Assembly (NCBI GenBank): GCA_035528475.1 | Contig: DATKYO010000046.1 | Span: 32,532-96,531, forward strand | Origin: SD8 sp035528475 | Lineage (GTDB): Archaea > Halobacteriota > Methanomicrobia > Methanomicrobiales > Methanospirillaceae | Reading direction: 5' to 3' | DNA length: 64,000 nt | Shown: positions 17,373 to 25,514 of the stretch, piece by piece | How positions within the stretch are numbered: the stretch's first letter is position 1 | Layout of the letters: each line of letters starts with the position of its first letter | The notes under the pieces: model-generated | What the model was told of the DNA's origin: nothing | The model's input: the letters and a program-made list of their open reading frames with translations, nothing else | Database searches by the model: none | Made by a program: the position numbers and the translations under genes

Positions 17373-18517
17373 TCGACCATCACCGTCATCCGGTCAATCG
17401 CTTCACTTATTCGTTCTGTGGAACGAGTAAGCGCAAACCTCACGTAGCCGTCTCCGGCTGATCCAAATCCAATGCCCGGTGTGACAACGATTCCTGCTTC
17501 ATTCAGCATCCTGGTTGCGAATTTCATACAGTCATCAACCGCCATCCAGACATAGAAAGTTGCACTGGGGGCATTTACCTTAAAACCAAGGTTCGCCAGT
17601 CCTTTCACCAGCAGGTCCCTGCGTTCCTGATAGATCCCGCAGGCTTCCCTGATACAGTCCTGTGGGCCGGAAAGGGCCGTGATTGCTGCGTGCTGAACTG
17701 CATTAAAAACCCCCGAATCCACATTCGTCTTGACCCGGCCCAGACCGGCAATGACATCTGCGTTTCCGCAGGCCATGCCTATTCGCCATCCGGTCATGTT
17801 ATAGGTCTTTGAGAGGGAGTGCATCTCGATGCCAACATCCATGGCCCCATCCGTGGAGAGGAACGAAGGTGCACTATATCCGTCAAACGAAATCTCTGAG
17901 TAGGCATTGTCGTGCACCACCACGATACTGTTATTCCGGGCGAATTCTACCACTTCATCAAAAAATCCGTCCCTGACGATAGCCGATGTGGGATTGTTCG
18001 GGTAATTGAGAAACATCAGCCGCGCTGATTTTGCAACCCCTGCAGGTATGTCATCAAGTACCGGTATGAACCCGTGTTCTTCTGAAAGGGGCATCTCATA
18101 GACTCTTCCCTCTGCAAAGAGCGTTGAGGTATTGTAAACCGGGTAGCCGGGACTTGGCACCAGTACATAATCACCGGGATTTACAAAAGCTTCGGGAATG
18201 TGAGCCACGCCATCTTTTGAACCCATAAGCGCGACGACTTCATTTGCCGGGTTTAACGAGACTCCAAAACGGTTCCGGTACCAATCCGCCACAGACTCCC
18301 TGTACTCCGGCATCCCGGCATATGAGGGGTAATGGTGGTTTTCGGGGTCCCGGGCGGCCGTGCAAAGTGCATCGACGATATGTGGCGGTGTAGGGAGGTC
18401 GGGGTCCCCTACACCAAAATCGATGACATCCACACCCTCGCGGATTTTTTGGGCCTTCATCTCATCTATCCGGGCAAAAAGATAGGGAGGCAGCTGTCCC
18501 ATTCGTTCTGCGTACAT
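17369..18517 (-). CDS. dapL: LL-diaminopimelate aminotransferase
   Basis: Class I/II PLP aminotransferase of 382 residues that makes LL-diaminopimelate from tetrahydrodipicolinate in one step, bypassing the succinylase and acetylase routes. Visible are FGVGDPDLPTPPH, GSKDGVAHIPEAF, LNYPNNPTSA and the PLP lysine in MHSLSKTYNMTGWRIG. The direct coupling to lysA supports this function over a generic aspartate aminotransferase. The intervening epimerase DapF is not in the window. Confidence 0.93.
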   Translation of the reverse strand: MYAERMGQLPPYLFARIDEMKAQKIREGVDVIDFGVGDPDLPTPPHIVDALCTAARDPENHHYPSYAGMPEYRESVADWYRNRFGVSLNPANEVVALMGSKDGVAHIPEAFVNPGDYVLVPSPGYPVYNTSTLFAEGRVYEMPLSEEHGFIPVLDDIPAGVAKSARLMFLNYPNNPTSAIVRDGFFDEVVEFARNNSIVVVHDNAYSEISFDGYSAPSFLSTDGAMDVGIEMHSLSKTYNMTGWRIGMACGNADVIAGLGRVKTNVDSGVFNAVQHAAITALSGPQDCIREACGIYQERRDLLVKGLANLGFKVNAPSATFYVWMAVDDCMKFATRMLNEAGIVVTPGIGFGSAGDGYVRFALTRSTERISEAIDRMTVMVE

Positions 18518-18624
18518 GCGGGGATCTATAGGGTGGGGAATACATTAAGACCACCGCCGGCGAAAATCCGAATGAGTGAGATAAGGGCCATTTGCCCGTT
18601 TCTTTCACGGGGGAATCACAAGGC

Positions 18625-18634
18625 TTATATGGCG
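18625..18634 (+). promoter_or_regulatory. candidate TATA box for cutA-fdhD
   Basis: GCTTATATGG is the only TATA-like stretch in the divergent region between dapL and cutA. It would give a leader of about 50 nt before the cutA start with its ribosome site. Confidence 0.35.
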
Positions 18635-18707
18635 CGATTCTTCATTTTTTGATAGTGCCAGGGTAAGGGGTGTGCATCGGCCTGGTAATTGAATGAAGGT
18701 GAAGACG

Positions 18708-19025
18708 ATGGATGGTGAACCAGTGGTGATATTTTCCACTGCCGGCCCCGATACTGCCGGCCGCATCGCCAGGGAACTCGTGGAAAAACGCCTGGCCGCC
18801 TGCGTGAACATGGCCGAAATACGTTCATGCTACCGGTGGGAAGGAGAATTCTGTGATGATGATGAGACGCTTCTCATTATCAAGACCGTCAGGGAGAAAA
18901 TTGAGCAGGTTACAGAGGCTATACTCTCGATCCATACGTATGAACTCCCGGAGATACTTGTCCTCCCTGTCATATCCGGGTTCGGTCCATATCTGCAATG
19001 GATGATAGAAGAGACGTTGAGATGA
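18708..19025 (+). CDS. cutA: CutA1 family protein
   Basis: A 105-residue CutA1, a trimeric PII-like fold first linked to divalent cation tolerance. Family features are IFSTAGPDTAGRIARELVEK, LAACVN, the metal-region SCYRWEGE and HTYELPEIL. The ATG at 18708 is chosen because AAGGTGA lies five nt upstream. The ATG at 18693 would add five residues and overlap that site. The stop overlaps the fdhD start (ATGA). The role in archaea is uncertain. Confidence 0.9.
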   Translation: MDGEPVVIFSTAGPDTAGRIARELVEKRLAACVNMAEIRSCYRWEGEFCDDDETLLIIKTVREKIEQVTEAILSIHTYELPEILVLPVISGFGPYLQWMIEETLR

Positions 19026-19750
19026 GTATCTATTATTATACCGGTATCCAGGTCAGAAACGACCGGGTCAGGAAAATAGAAGACCGTGTAATCAGGGAGG
19101 AACGTTTTCGCCTTTACCTGAACGGATCGTTTTATACCGAGATGGTTGCCAGTAACGAGCAGCTTCGCGAGCTCGGGGCCGGGTTCGTTATCTGCCAGGG
19201 TCTGGCCCGTACTGTTGACAATGTGGAAACGGATGGGAATTGCATCAACGTCTCTGCACCGGTGAATCGTGAGCCCGAGAAAGAGTTAGGGTCTGCGGGA
19301 GCGTTGGGAACAAAAGTTCTCCCGGAAAGGATCGCTTCGGAGTATACGATTACAAAAGAGGATGTCTTTCGTATTACCCGTGAAATTGAAACCGACGTCT
19401 GGAAGCAGACCGGCGGTGTCCACTGCTCTGTCCTTTTCCATGAAGGGAACCTTCTGGTGAAAAGCAGTGATGTAGGCAGGCACAATACGGTTGACAAAGT
19501 TGTGGGCCACGCCGTCCTTTCGGGAATCGATCTCTCAAGGTGTGTGGTGGGCTGCACCGGGCGGCAGCCGAGGGATATGATCCTTAAGTCGGGCAGAGCC
19601 GGAATACCCATCATCATCTCCCGGGCTGCGTCTACCGATAAGGGGATAGCAACTGCAGAAGAGGCAGGAATTACACTGGTATGCTTTTCACGGGATGAGC
19701 GGTTTACTGTATACACACACCCCCGGCGGATCAGAGACCTGATGGATTAA
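19022..19750 (+). CDS. fdhD: FdhD-like formate dehydrogenase accessory protein lacking the CxxC pair
   Basis: FdhD moves sulfur from a cysteine desulfurase to the Mo/W-bis-pyranopterin cofactor of formate dehydrogenase. This 242-residue protein keeps the core DVGRHNTVDKVVG, the CTGRQPRDMILKSGRAGIP segment and the C-terminal ASTDKGIATAEEAGITLVCF. Where the family has the sulfur-carrying CGVCG loop, this copy reads GSAGALGT (about residues 90-97), so both loop cysteines are gone. It may be a paralogue with another binding role. It starts inside the cutA stop codon. Confidence 0.85.
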   Translation: MSIYYYTGIQVRNDRVRKIEDRVIREERFRLYLNGSFYTEMVASNEQLRELGAGFVICQGLARTVDNVETDGNCINVSAPVNREPEKELGSAGALGTKVLPERIASEYTITKEDVFRITREIETDVWKQTGGVHCSVLFHEGNLLVKSSDVGRHNTVDKVVGHAVLSGIDLSRCVVGCTGRQPRDMILKSGRAGIPIIISRAASTDKGIATAEEAGITLVCFSRDERFTVYTHPRRIRDLMD

Positions 19751-19808
19751 GTGGGCTGAAAAGAAACTCTCTTGCAGGAAAACACACAATCCGATAAAGG
19801 AGAATTGT

Positions 19809-20288
19809 ATGACTGTGGTTAAAGGGGAAGGGAAGAACGCAGCACTGGTCCTGGGTTGCCCCCAGGTGCCAATACAGACAGGAATAGCATTGTACCTGGT
19901 GCATGCACTCAAAAAGAAGGGCGTCATCCCTGTCATTGCCGGTAACAGGGCAGCCAGAATGCTGGTGGAAGTATCGGATCCCGCCCGACATTACATCGGG
20001 AAGGTCGTAGACATTGATCGCTATATTGCGGATCTGGCTGAAAACGTGAAGGATTATAATTACCATTTTGTGTTCATCCATAATGACGCCGGTGTGACGT
20101 ATGCTGCTACTATACAGTCCCTGTCCCAATCGCCGGTGATTGCCCTGATCTACGGGGAGCATTATAAAGAAGTTGCATCAACGATCGAATTTCCATGTGA
20201 AAAGATTGCCGTCAAGGCAGTTCATAATCCGATGCCCCTGAAAAAGAAAATAGACGAGGTCCTGCCATGGGTTGTATCGAATCTATGA
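19809..20288 (+). CDS. DUF1890 methanogen protein
   Basis: A 159-residue protein beginning with a Rossmann-like ALVLGCPQVPIQTGIALYL and an ending CEKIAVKAVHNPMPLKKKID. This matches the DUF1890 family found almost only in methanogens. The alternating beta-alpha pattern suggests a nucleotide or cofactor binding fold. A GGAGAATTGT stretch precedes the ATG. It overlaps the DUF1894 gene by 22 nt, and these two families are usually neighbours. Biochemical function is unknown. Confidence 0.8.
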   Translation: MTVVKGEGKNAALVLGCPQVPIQTGIALYLVHALKKKGVIPVIAGNRAARMLVEVSDPARHYIGKVVDIDRYIADLAENVKDYNYHFVFIHNDAGVTYAATIQSLSQSPVIALIYGEHYKEVASTIEFPCEKIAVKAVHNPMPLKKKIDEVLPWVVSNL

Positions 20289-20548
20289 ACTATGAGGTAC
20301 TGCTCCGCAATGCGTCTTTTAAGGAGTGCCGGGACTATGTTCGGTCCAATTCCCCGGAGTATGTGGATGTTATGCCCGGGTACAAGATCTTTGAACGCTA
20401 TCTGATTGGAGTACCTCCGATTTCCATAGGCCTTCAGGATGATATTATAATATTTCCCTATACGAAACCCTGTTACGGAACATTTCTCTTAAAAGTCGAG
20501 GACATGGAAGAAGCAGGAAAACTCCGGGCCCTGAAGAAGAAAAAATAA
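20267..20548 (+). CDS. DUF1894 methanogen protein
   Basis: A 93-residue protein with YIDV-like core segments (EYVDVMPGYKIFERYLIGV and IGLQDDIIIFPYTKPCYGTF) that match DUF1894, the usual partner of DUF1890. The C terminus is a lysine-rich tail. The first ATG (20267) overlaps the upstream gene, and an ATG at 20285 is an alternative start. No catalytic motif is evident. The conserved pairing implies a common complex or pathway in methanogens. Confidence 0.8.
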   Translation: MGCIESMNYEVLLRNASFKECRDYVRSNSPEYVDVMPGYKIFERYLIGVPPISIGLQDDIIIFPYTKPCYGTFLLKVEDMEEAGKLRALKKKK

Positions 20549-20571
20549 TCCCTGGTCTATTTGGTGATACT

Positions 20572-20706
20572 ATGAAAGAGGTAATGCCAAAAGATGAGGC
20601 GGTCCACATCCAGCCTGCATGCAAGGGATCGGATACCGCCAAAGAAATATTGACAATCAGGCAGAAAACCGTTTCCCAAAAGGAGACCAGGAGAGGGGGG
20701 AGATAA
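20572..20706 (+). CDS. small basic ORF (44 aa) in the DUF1890/1894 operon
   Basis: Starts MKEVMPKDEAVHIQPACKGS and ends QKETRRGGR. A GGTGAT ribosome site stands 4 nt before the ATG and the start is 23 nt after the DUF1894 stop. The next small gene starts 4 nt after its own stop. Its length is too small to assign a family. It could equally be a short leader-like peptide. Confidence 0.35.
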   Translation: MKEVMPKDEAVHIQPACKGSDTAKEILTIRQKTVSQKETRRGGR

Positions 20707-20710
20707 CTGC

Positions 20711-20901
20711 ATGAGCCGCGAGGTAATCAAAGCCCTTGAAGGCTGAAAGGTATTCTGGTCCTCGTTCGCCATGGGCGGGCAACCTGTGAGCGTTGCAGCG
20801 AGGAACCAGAAATTACCAACATCTGCATGGCGCCCACCGGGGAATATTATTATCTTTGTGATAAATGCGTCGCGGATGTTTGGTCTGTGTGCCTGGAATG
20901 A
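20711..20901 (+). pseudogene. small double-CxxC protein interrupted by a frameshift
   Basis: From the ATG at 20711 (good GGGGGGAG site upstream) the frame reads MSREVIKALEG and hits TGA at 20744. One base back, the -1 frame continues as LKGILVLVRHGRATCERCSE and then on to YYYLCDKCVADVWSVCLE before a stop at 20899-20901. Joined, they give about 63 residues with a C-x2-C pair in CERC and another in CDKC, a small zinc-ribbon pattern. The sequence GGCTGAAAGG looks like GGCCTGAAAGG that lost one C. Either a real mutation, a sequence error, or recoding. Confidence 0.55.
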
Positions 20902-20930
20902 AAGGGAGCAGGCACTCCAGCGCACCGCGG

Positions 20931-20966
20931 CATTGTTGAACAATGTAGAACAATGTGAGACATTGT
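20931..20966. promoter_or_regulatory. double palindrome at the start of the HTH gene (putative operator)
   Basis: CATTGTT-G-AACAATG (20931-20945) is a perfect 7+1+7 palindrome, and ACAATGT-GAG-ACATTGT (20950-20966) is a second inverted repeat of the same half-site. The second ends exactly at the base before the ATG at 20967, where a ribosome site would be. An autorepressor binding site is the simplest reading. Confidence 0.6.
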
Positions 20967-21188
20967 ATGACAGATGATCTAATTACTAATGAAGGTCAAA
21001 CATTGCCTGTGGTTGATAAAATCTACACTATCGATGAGGTTGCAGAGATCCTTAAGATAAAACCCCGAATTGTAAGAGAATGGATCAGGACCGAGAAACT
21101 GAAACATTTTAATCTCGGGGGGATCCGTATTCACGAGGAAGACCTGCAGGCACTCATTGATGAAGCCCGAAAAGAAGTGGATGATTAA
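20967..21188 (+). CDS. excisionase/MerR-like helix-turn-helix protein
   Basis: A 73-residue DNA-binding protein. The core reads YTIDEVAEILKIKPRIVREW then IRTEKLKHFNLGGIRIHEED, the compact winged HTH seen in phage excisionases and small MerR-like regulators. There is no effector domain. I chose the ATG at 20967, directly abutting the palindrome. An in-frame ATG at 20955 lies inside it. The protein probably controls its own gene and perhaps the small ORFs before it. Confidence 0.75.
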   Translation: MTDDLITNEGQTLPVVDKIYTIDEVAEILKIKPRIVREWIRTEKLKHFNLGGIRIHEEDLQALIDEARKEVDD

Positions 21189-21557
21189 GAATAAATCCCC
21201 AAAATAAAAAATCTCTTTTTTCCTGTCTTTTTATCGCAACGAGAACAGAAGATATTCTCTCTAAACCATTCATGTATACTGCTCCAGAATTCTTGAGGAT
21301 CATTTTCACAAATTCGGTATATTCTGCATAGATAATAAAAAAGCCGCCATGCCCCCTAAAGATAATTTCAATCATAATCCTGGGCGGACCGCTTCACCAC
21401 TCCCTGCTCTTGGTCGATCCTTTTCAGGAGAGCTGGAGGTTCATTAGACGATTGGACGATGAAAAATTGTTATTATCGTATTGCTGACAATAGAACAATC
21501 CCTGCTATTTTTCGCCTTTCTTTGTTTTCGCTTCGCTTTTCTCTCCATTTCTGCCGT
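21189..21557. other. A+T-rich spacer without a convincing gene
   Basis: Both strands hold only short frames. A 73-codon frame on the minus strand (21154-21375) overlaps the HTH gene and has no recognisable composition. A T-rich stretch just after 21210 could terminate the HTH transcript. Confidence 0.4.
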
Positions 21558-21567
21558 AATATATAAA
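21558..21567 (+). promoter_or_regulatory. TATA box of the 2-oxoacid oxidoreductase operon
   Basis: AATATATAAA lies 39-48 nt before the ATG at 21606, leaving a leader of about 15 nt that contains the GGTGGAGG ribosome site. Confidence 0.5.
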
Positions 21568-21605
21568 AGAATCCGGACCTATCAGAAGTGTGCAGGTGGA
21601 GGACT

Positions 21606-23249
21606 ATGAAAGATGTGTCTATTCTAATAGGTGGACGAGCAGGGGACGGGATCAATAGTGCAGGCCTCATAATCGCCCATCTCCTGAACCACACAGGATA
21701 CAGGGTGTATATTTACTTTGATTATCCCTCCCTCATCAAGGGAGGCCACAATTTCTCCATCATCAGGGGGTCATCCGAAAAAATTGGCGCACACCGCAAC
21801 CGTTGCGATTTTCTGCTGGCTTTGAACCAGGACTCGGTAGATCTGCATGGTGACCTGATCACAAAAAATACAGCGATTGTCTATGACAGCGGTCGGGTAA
21901 AGACAGAAGGGACCGGCATTCCGATCTCTGATATCCTCAAGGCCGAGGATGCCCCTCCTGTCATGGGAAATTCAATAATTATCGGAGCTTTTGCCCGCAC
22001 CGCAGGAATAGACTGGGAGACTGTTGAATCGGTATTCCGTGCCCGGATACCAAAGGCCGTGGATAAAAATCTCCGGGTGGCGAGGAGAGGCTTTGATGCC
22101 GCAACGGAGGTGAGAAAAATTGAGTTCCATGAGCGGGAAAAACTCCCGATACTTACCGGAAACGAAGCAATCGGGCTTGGGCTTCTCCAGGGCGGCCTTG
22201 ACGCATATATTGCCTATCCGATGACCCCGACTTCGAATATCCTCCATTTCCTGGCCGAAGCGGCCGAGGATCTTCCATTAACCGTGGTGCACCCGGAAAA
22301 CGAAATTGCCGTCATGTTTATGGCACTCGGGTTTGCATATGCCGGGAAGAAGGCGGCGGTAGGTACTTCGGGGGGAGGATTCTGCCTGATGACCGAAGCG
22401 TTTTCTCTGGCCGGAATGGCAGAGCTGCCCGTGGTTGTTGTGATGGGGCAGAGAACCGGCCCAAGCACCGGAGTCCCTACGTATACTGCGCAGTCAGACC
22501 TCCATTTCATGATCCATGCGGGCCAGGGTGAATTTCCCCGCCTCGTCATAGCTCCCGGCGATGCGGAACAGGCATATATATGGTCCTCCCGCGGCCTTGC
22601 CATGGCCTGGAAATACCAGGTGCCGGTCATTCTACTGGTCGATAAGACATTGTGCGAGGGAAGCTACAGTTTTGAACAGGCCACAGTGCCCAAAACCGGT
22701 CTATTTCCGGAGTGGGAGCAACAGTCTCCCTATCTTCGATATGCATCCACCGAAAACGGGATTTCTCCAATGATTTTTCCTCCCTCCCCTGGTGCGGTTA
22801 TCAAGGTAAACAGCTATGCCCATGACCAGTCAGGCATCACATCCGAGAATGCAGATACCATCCGCCGAATGACGGATAAACGGATAAAAAAAGAGGAATG
22901 CCTGAAAAAAGAAGTAGACAGCCTGGATGCCGTAGTGGTTGAGGGGCGGACAGATGCTCCTGTCGCCCTTCTCTGCTGGGGGTCAAACCGCGGTGTCTGC
23001 CGCGAGGTTGCAAAACACCTGGATATGAAAGTTATTCAGCCCATAATCCTATGGCCGTTTCCCGAACCGGCATTCCGTGAGGCGTTGAATGGCGTGAACC
23101 GCATTATATCGGTGGAAGACAGTTCATGCGGGCAGATTTCAATGCTGGTTGCCCGATATGGAATAAAGATCCATAACGATATTTTACGGTATGACGGCCG
23201 CCCCTTCACGGTGGAAGAACTGGAAGAGCGGGTGAGGGAGGTGATCTGA
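21606..23249 (+). CDS. 2-oxoacid:ferredoxin oxidoreductase, fused gamma-alpha subunit
   Basis: A 547-residue subunit. Residues 1-180 are the gamma (CoA-linked) domain with LIGGRAGDGINSAGLI, then the alpha domain opens at about 190 with NEAIGLGLLQGGLDAYIAYP and MTPTSNIL, the motif that gives YPITPSS in relatives. The HPENEIAVMFMALGFAYAG region completes the thiamine-pyrimidine site. It oxidatively decarboxylates a 2-oxoacid to acyl-CoA with ferredoxin. The substrate could be 2-oxoglutarate, pyruvate or a branched-chain acid. The start has GGTGGAGG upstream. The ATG of the beta subunit overlaps its stop. Confidence 0.88.
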   Translation: MKDVSILIGGRAGDGINSAGLIIAHLLNHTGYRVYIYFDYPSLIKGGHNFSIIRGSSEKIGAHRNRCDFLLALNQDSVDLHGDLITKNTAIVYDSGRVKTEGTGIPISDILKAEDAPPVMGNSIIIGAFARTAGIDWETVESVFRARIPKAVDKNLRVARRGFDAATEVRKIEFHEREKLPILTGNEAIGLGLLQGGLDAYIAYPMTPTSNILHFLAEAAEDLPLTVVHPENEIAVMFMALGFAYAGKKAAVGTSGGGFCLMTEAFSLAGMAELPVVVVMGQRTGPSTGVPTYTAQSDLHFMIHAGQGEFPRLVIAPGDAEQAYIWSSRGLAMAWKYQVPVILLVDKTLCEGSYSFEQATVPKTGLFPEWEQQSPYLRYASTENGISPMIFPPSPGAVIKVNSYAHDQSGITSENADTIRRMTDKRIKKEECLKKEVDSLDAVVVEGRTDAPVALLCWGSNRGVCREVAKHLDMKVIQPIILWPFPEPAFREALNGVNRIISVEDSSCGQISMLVARYGIKIHNDILRYDGRPFTVEELEERVREVI

Positions 23250-24100
23250 TGACCGAAAGAAACCTTATCACAGGGGCCCAGAACACCTGGTGCCCCGGGT
23301 GTGGCAATTTCATCATACAGTTCGCCATTCGGAACGTGCTCAACAATCTGGCAGCGGAAGGGACGGACCCGGACAATGTAGTCCTTGTGAGCGGGATCGG
23401 GTGCCATGCCAAGATTGCCGATTACATGAATATCAACAGTTTTTACTCTGTTCACGGGCGGACAATTCCCGTAGCAACCGGGATCAAACTTGCCAACCCC
23501 GACCTGACTGTAATCTGCTGTGCCGGTGATGGCGATGCGTATGCCGAAGGGCTTGCCCATCTGATCTTCGCCGCGAAGAGAAATATCGACATCACTCTCC
23601 TGGTCCATAATAACAGGGTCTACGGCCTCACCACCGGGCAGTACACTCCCACGTCGCCGCTTGGCTTCAAGGGCCGCTCGACTCCGGAAGGCACTCTCGA
23701 GCAGCCTTTCAATCCCCTGGAACTGGTCCTGGCTTCAGGGGGCACATATATTGCCAGGGGCAGCACGCTGAAGAGGGATGCTCTTGGGAATTGTATCAGG
23801 GAGGCAATAGGGCACAGGGGATTTTCTTTTATCGATATCCTCCAGATCTGCGCCACATATTTCAATATGACCGGCTACTACAGTGAGCGGATTTATGAAC
23901 TTGTGGACCATGATCCCGGTGATTTTGAACTGGCCTGCCAAAAAATCAGGGAATGGGATTACAACAGGGACGCCCCTATTGCCCTGGGCACAATGTACCA
24001 AATTTCCAGTCCGACCTTTGACGAAAGGCTGCTGTCAAAAAGGTCGGGATTATCGGGGATAAATGAAGCGATTAAAAAGATACTCGACGGCAAGACCTGA
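23249..24100 (+). CDS. 2-oxoacid:ferredoxin oxidoreductase, beta subunit
   Basis: A 283-residue thiamine-diphosphate-binding subunit. It has the iron-sulfur WCPGCGNF near residue 14 with further cysteines, GIGCHAKI, the GDGDAYAEGLAHL metal-thiamine motif and NNRVYGLTTGQYTPTS. Together with the fused gamma-alpha subunit it makes a two-subunit enzyme like those of haloarchaea and Sulfolobus. No separate ferredoxin-type delta subunit is encoded beside it. The product of 2-oxoglutarate chemistry would connect naturally to the glutamate dehydrogenase gene that follows. Confidence 0.9.
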   Translation: MTERNLITGAQNTWCPGCGNFIIQFAIRNVLNNLAAEGTDPDNVVLVSGIGCHAKIADYMNINSFYSVHGRTIPVATGIKLANPDLTVICCAGDGDAYAEGLAHLIFAAKRNIDITLLVHNNRVYGLTTGQYTPTSPLGFKGRSTPEGTLEQPFNPLELVLASGGTYIARGSTLKRDALGNCIREAIGHRGFSFIDILQICATYFNMTGYYSERIYELVDHDPGDFELACQKIREWDYNRDAPIALGTMYQISSPTFDERLLSKRSGLSGINEAIKKILDGKT

Positions 24101-24172
24101 ATTACCCCGGAAACATCGATACTTTTTTCTGGCATATTATGCTCAGGGTATGTTAGGAGGGATTAGGATACA

Positions 24173-25420
24173 ATGAATAACCAGAACCTTTTTGAGATGG
24201 TCAAGGAGCATATCTGCACCTGTTCGGTAGATCTCCATCTGACCCCCAATGTAGAGGCTGTCTTGAAGATGCCCATCAGGGAGCTTCAGGTCTCCATCCC
24301 GGTCCGGATGGATGATGGATCAATCAAGGTTTTTCAGGGGTTTCGGGTGCAGTATAACGATGCATGCGGACCGGCCAAAGGGGGGATACGTTTCCATCCC
24401 AACGAGACTATCGATACTATCAGGGGACTTGCTGCATTGATGACCTGGAAATGCTCACTTCATGGCCTTCCACTTGGCGGGGCCAAGGGCGGGGTGGTCT
24501 GCAATCCCAAGGAATTGTCAGACAGGGAGCTCGAGCGGCTCAGCCGGGCATATATCCAGAGTGTTTATCACATTATCGGTCCTGACCGGGACATTCCCGC
24601 CCCGGATGTATATACAAATCCCCAGACAATGGCATGGATGATGGATGAGTACTCCAGGATTGCCGGCAAGACTACATTCGGGGTAATCACAGGAAAGCCG
24701 CTGAGCCTGGGCGGTTCGGAAGGGAGGCTGGATGCGACAGCCCGGGGCGGATGGTATGTAATACGTGAAGCAGCAAGGGAAAGGGGTATGGAACTGTCAG
24801 GCGCAAGTGTTGCGGTACAGGGTTTCGGGAATGTGGGATCGTTTGCCGCACTTCTGGGCCCGGAACTTTCCGGTTGTCGTGTTGTATCGGTTTCTGACAG
24901 TAGAGGTGGTGTGTACAACAATGACGGACTGGATATACAGGCTCTTCTCGCATATAAAAAGTCATCAGGTTCGGTGAAGGGCTTTCCCGGGGCGGAATCT
25001 ATCAATAATCAGGATCTCCTGGCGCTGGATGTGGACGTACTGATCCCTGCAGCCCTGGAAAATGCTGTCACCTACAAAAATGCCGACCGGGTCAGGGCAC
25101 CCATAGTCGCGGAACTTGCCAACGCCCCCATAAGCAAAGAAGCCGAGGATGTCCTTTATCAGAAGGGAATTTCGGTGCTGCCCGACATCCTCTGCAATGG
25201 TGGGGGGGTGATTGTATCGTATTTCGAGATGGTACAGAACCTGAACATGGATCACTGGGATGTGCAGGAGGTCCATACCAGGCTGGAAAAGAAGATAATG
25301 CGTGCCTATACAGCAGTATCCGGACTTGCTGGGGAGAACAATGTCCCTCTGAGGCAGGCAGCCTATGCCATTGCCGTACAGAGAGTCGTGAAAGCCATGG
25401 AGTTGCGGGGCTGGATATAA
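24173..25420 (+). CDS. gdhA: glutamate dehydrogenase
   Basis: Interconverts glutamate with 2-oxoglutarate and ammonia using NAD(P). The 415 residues match the archaeal hexameric family: GPAKGGIRFHP and PLGGAKGG (substrate lysines near 64-110), PAPDVYTNPQTMAWMMDEYS (catalytic aspartate), and the Rossmann motif VAVQGFGNVGSFAA near residue 212. TAGGAGGGAT precedes the ATG. The second domain carries LIPAALENAV and LPDILCNGGGVIVSYFE. It lies 72 nt after the beta subunit, probably in the same transcript, and an oligo-T run (around 24121) may terminate part of it. Confidence 0.95.
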   Translation: MNNQNLFEMVKEHICTCSVDLHLTPNVEAVLKMPIRELQVSIPVRMDDGSIKVFQGFRVQYNDACGPAKGGIRFHPNETIDTIRGLAALMTWKCSLHGLPLGGAKGGVVCNPKELSDRELERLSRAYIQSVYHIIGPDRDIPAPDVYTNPQTMAWMMDEYSRIAGKTTFGVITGKPLSLGGSEGRLDATARGGWYVIREAARERGMELSGASVAVQGFGNVGSFAALLGPELSGCRVVSVSDSRGGVYNNDGLDIQALLAYKKSSGSVKGFPGAESINNQDLLALDVDVLIPAALENAVTYKNADRVRAPIVAELANAPISKEAEDVLYQKGISVLPDILCNGGGVIVSYFEMVQNLNMDHWDVQEVHTRLEKKIMRAYTAVSGLAGENNVPLRQAAYAIAVQRVVKAMELRGWI

Positions 25421-25514
25421 TATAGCCATCCCGGAAAGGACTTAATCGTCCTGTTGACGATTGGTTTTTAAGCTCAATCAGTTAATATATCATCAGAATT
25501 CAGGAGGGTGGAAA

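Noticed and set aside
21154..21375. 73-codon minus-strand frame after the HTH gene
   Set aside because: Overlaps the HTH gene, lacks a ribosome site and has no family features.
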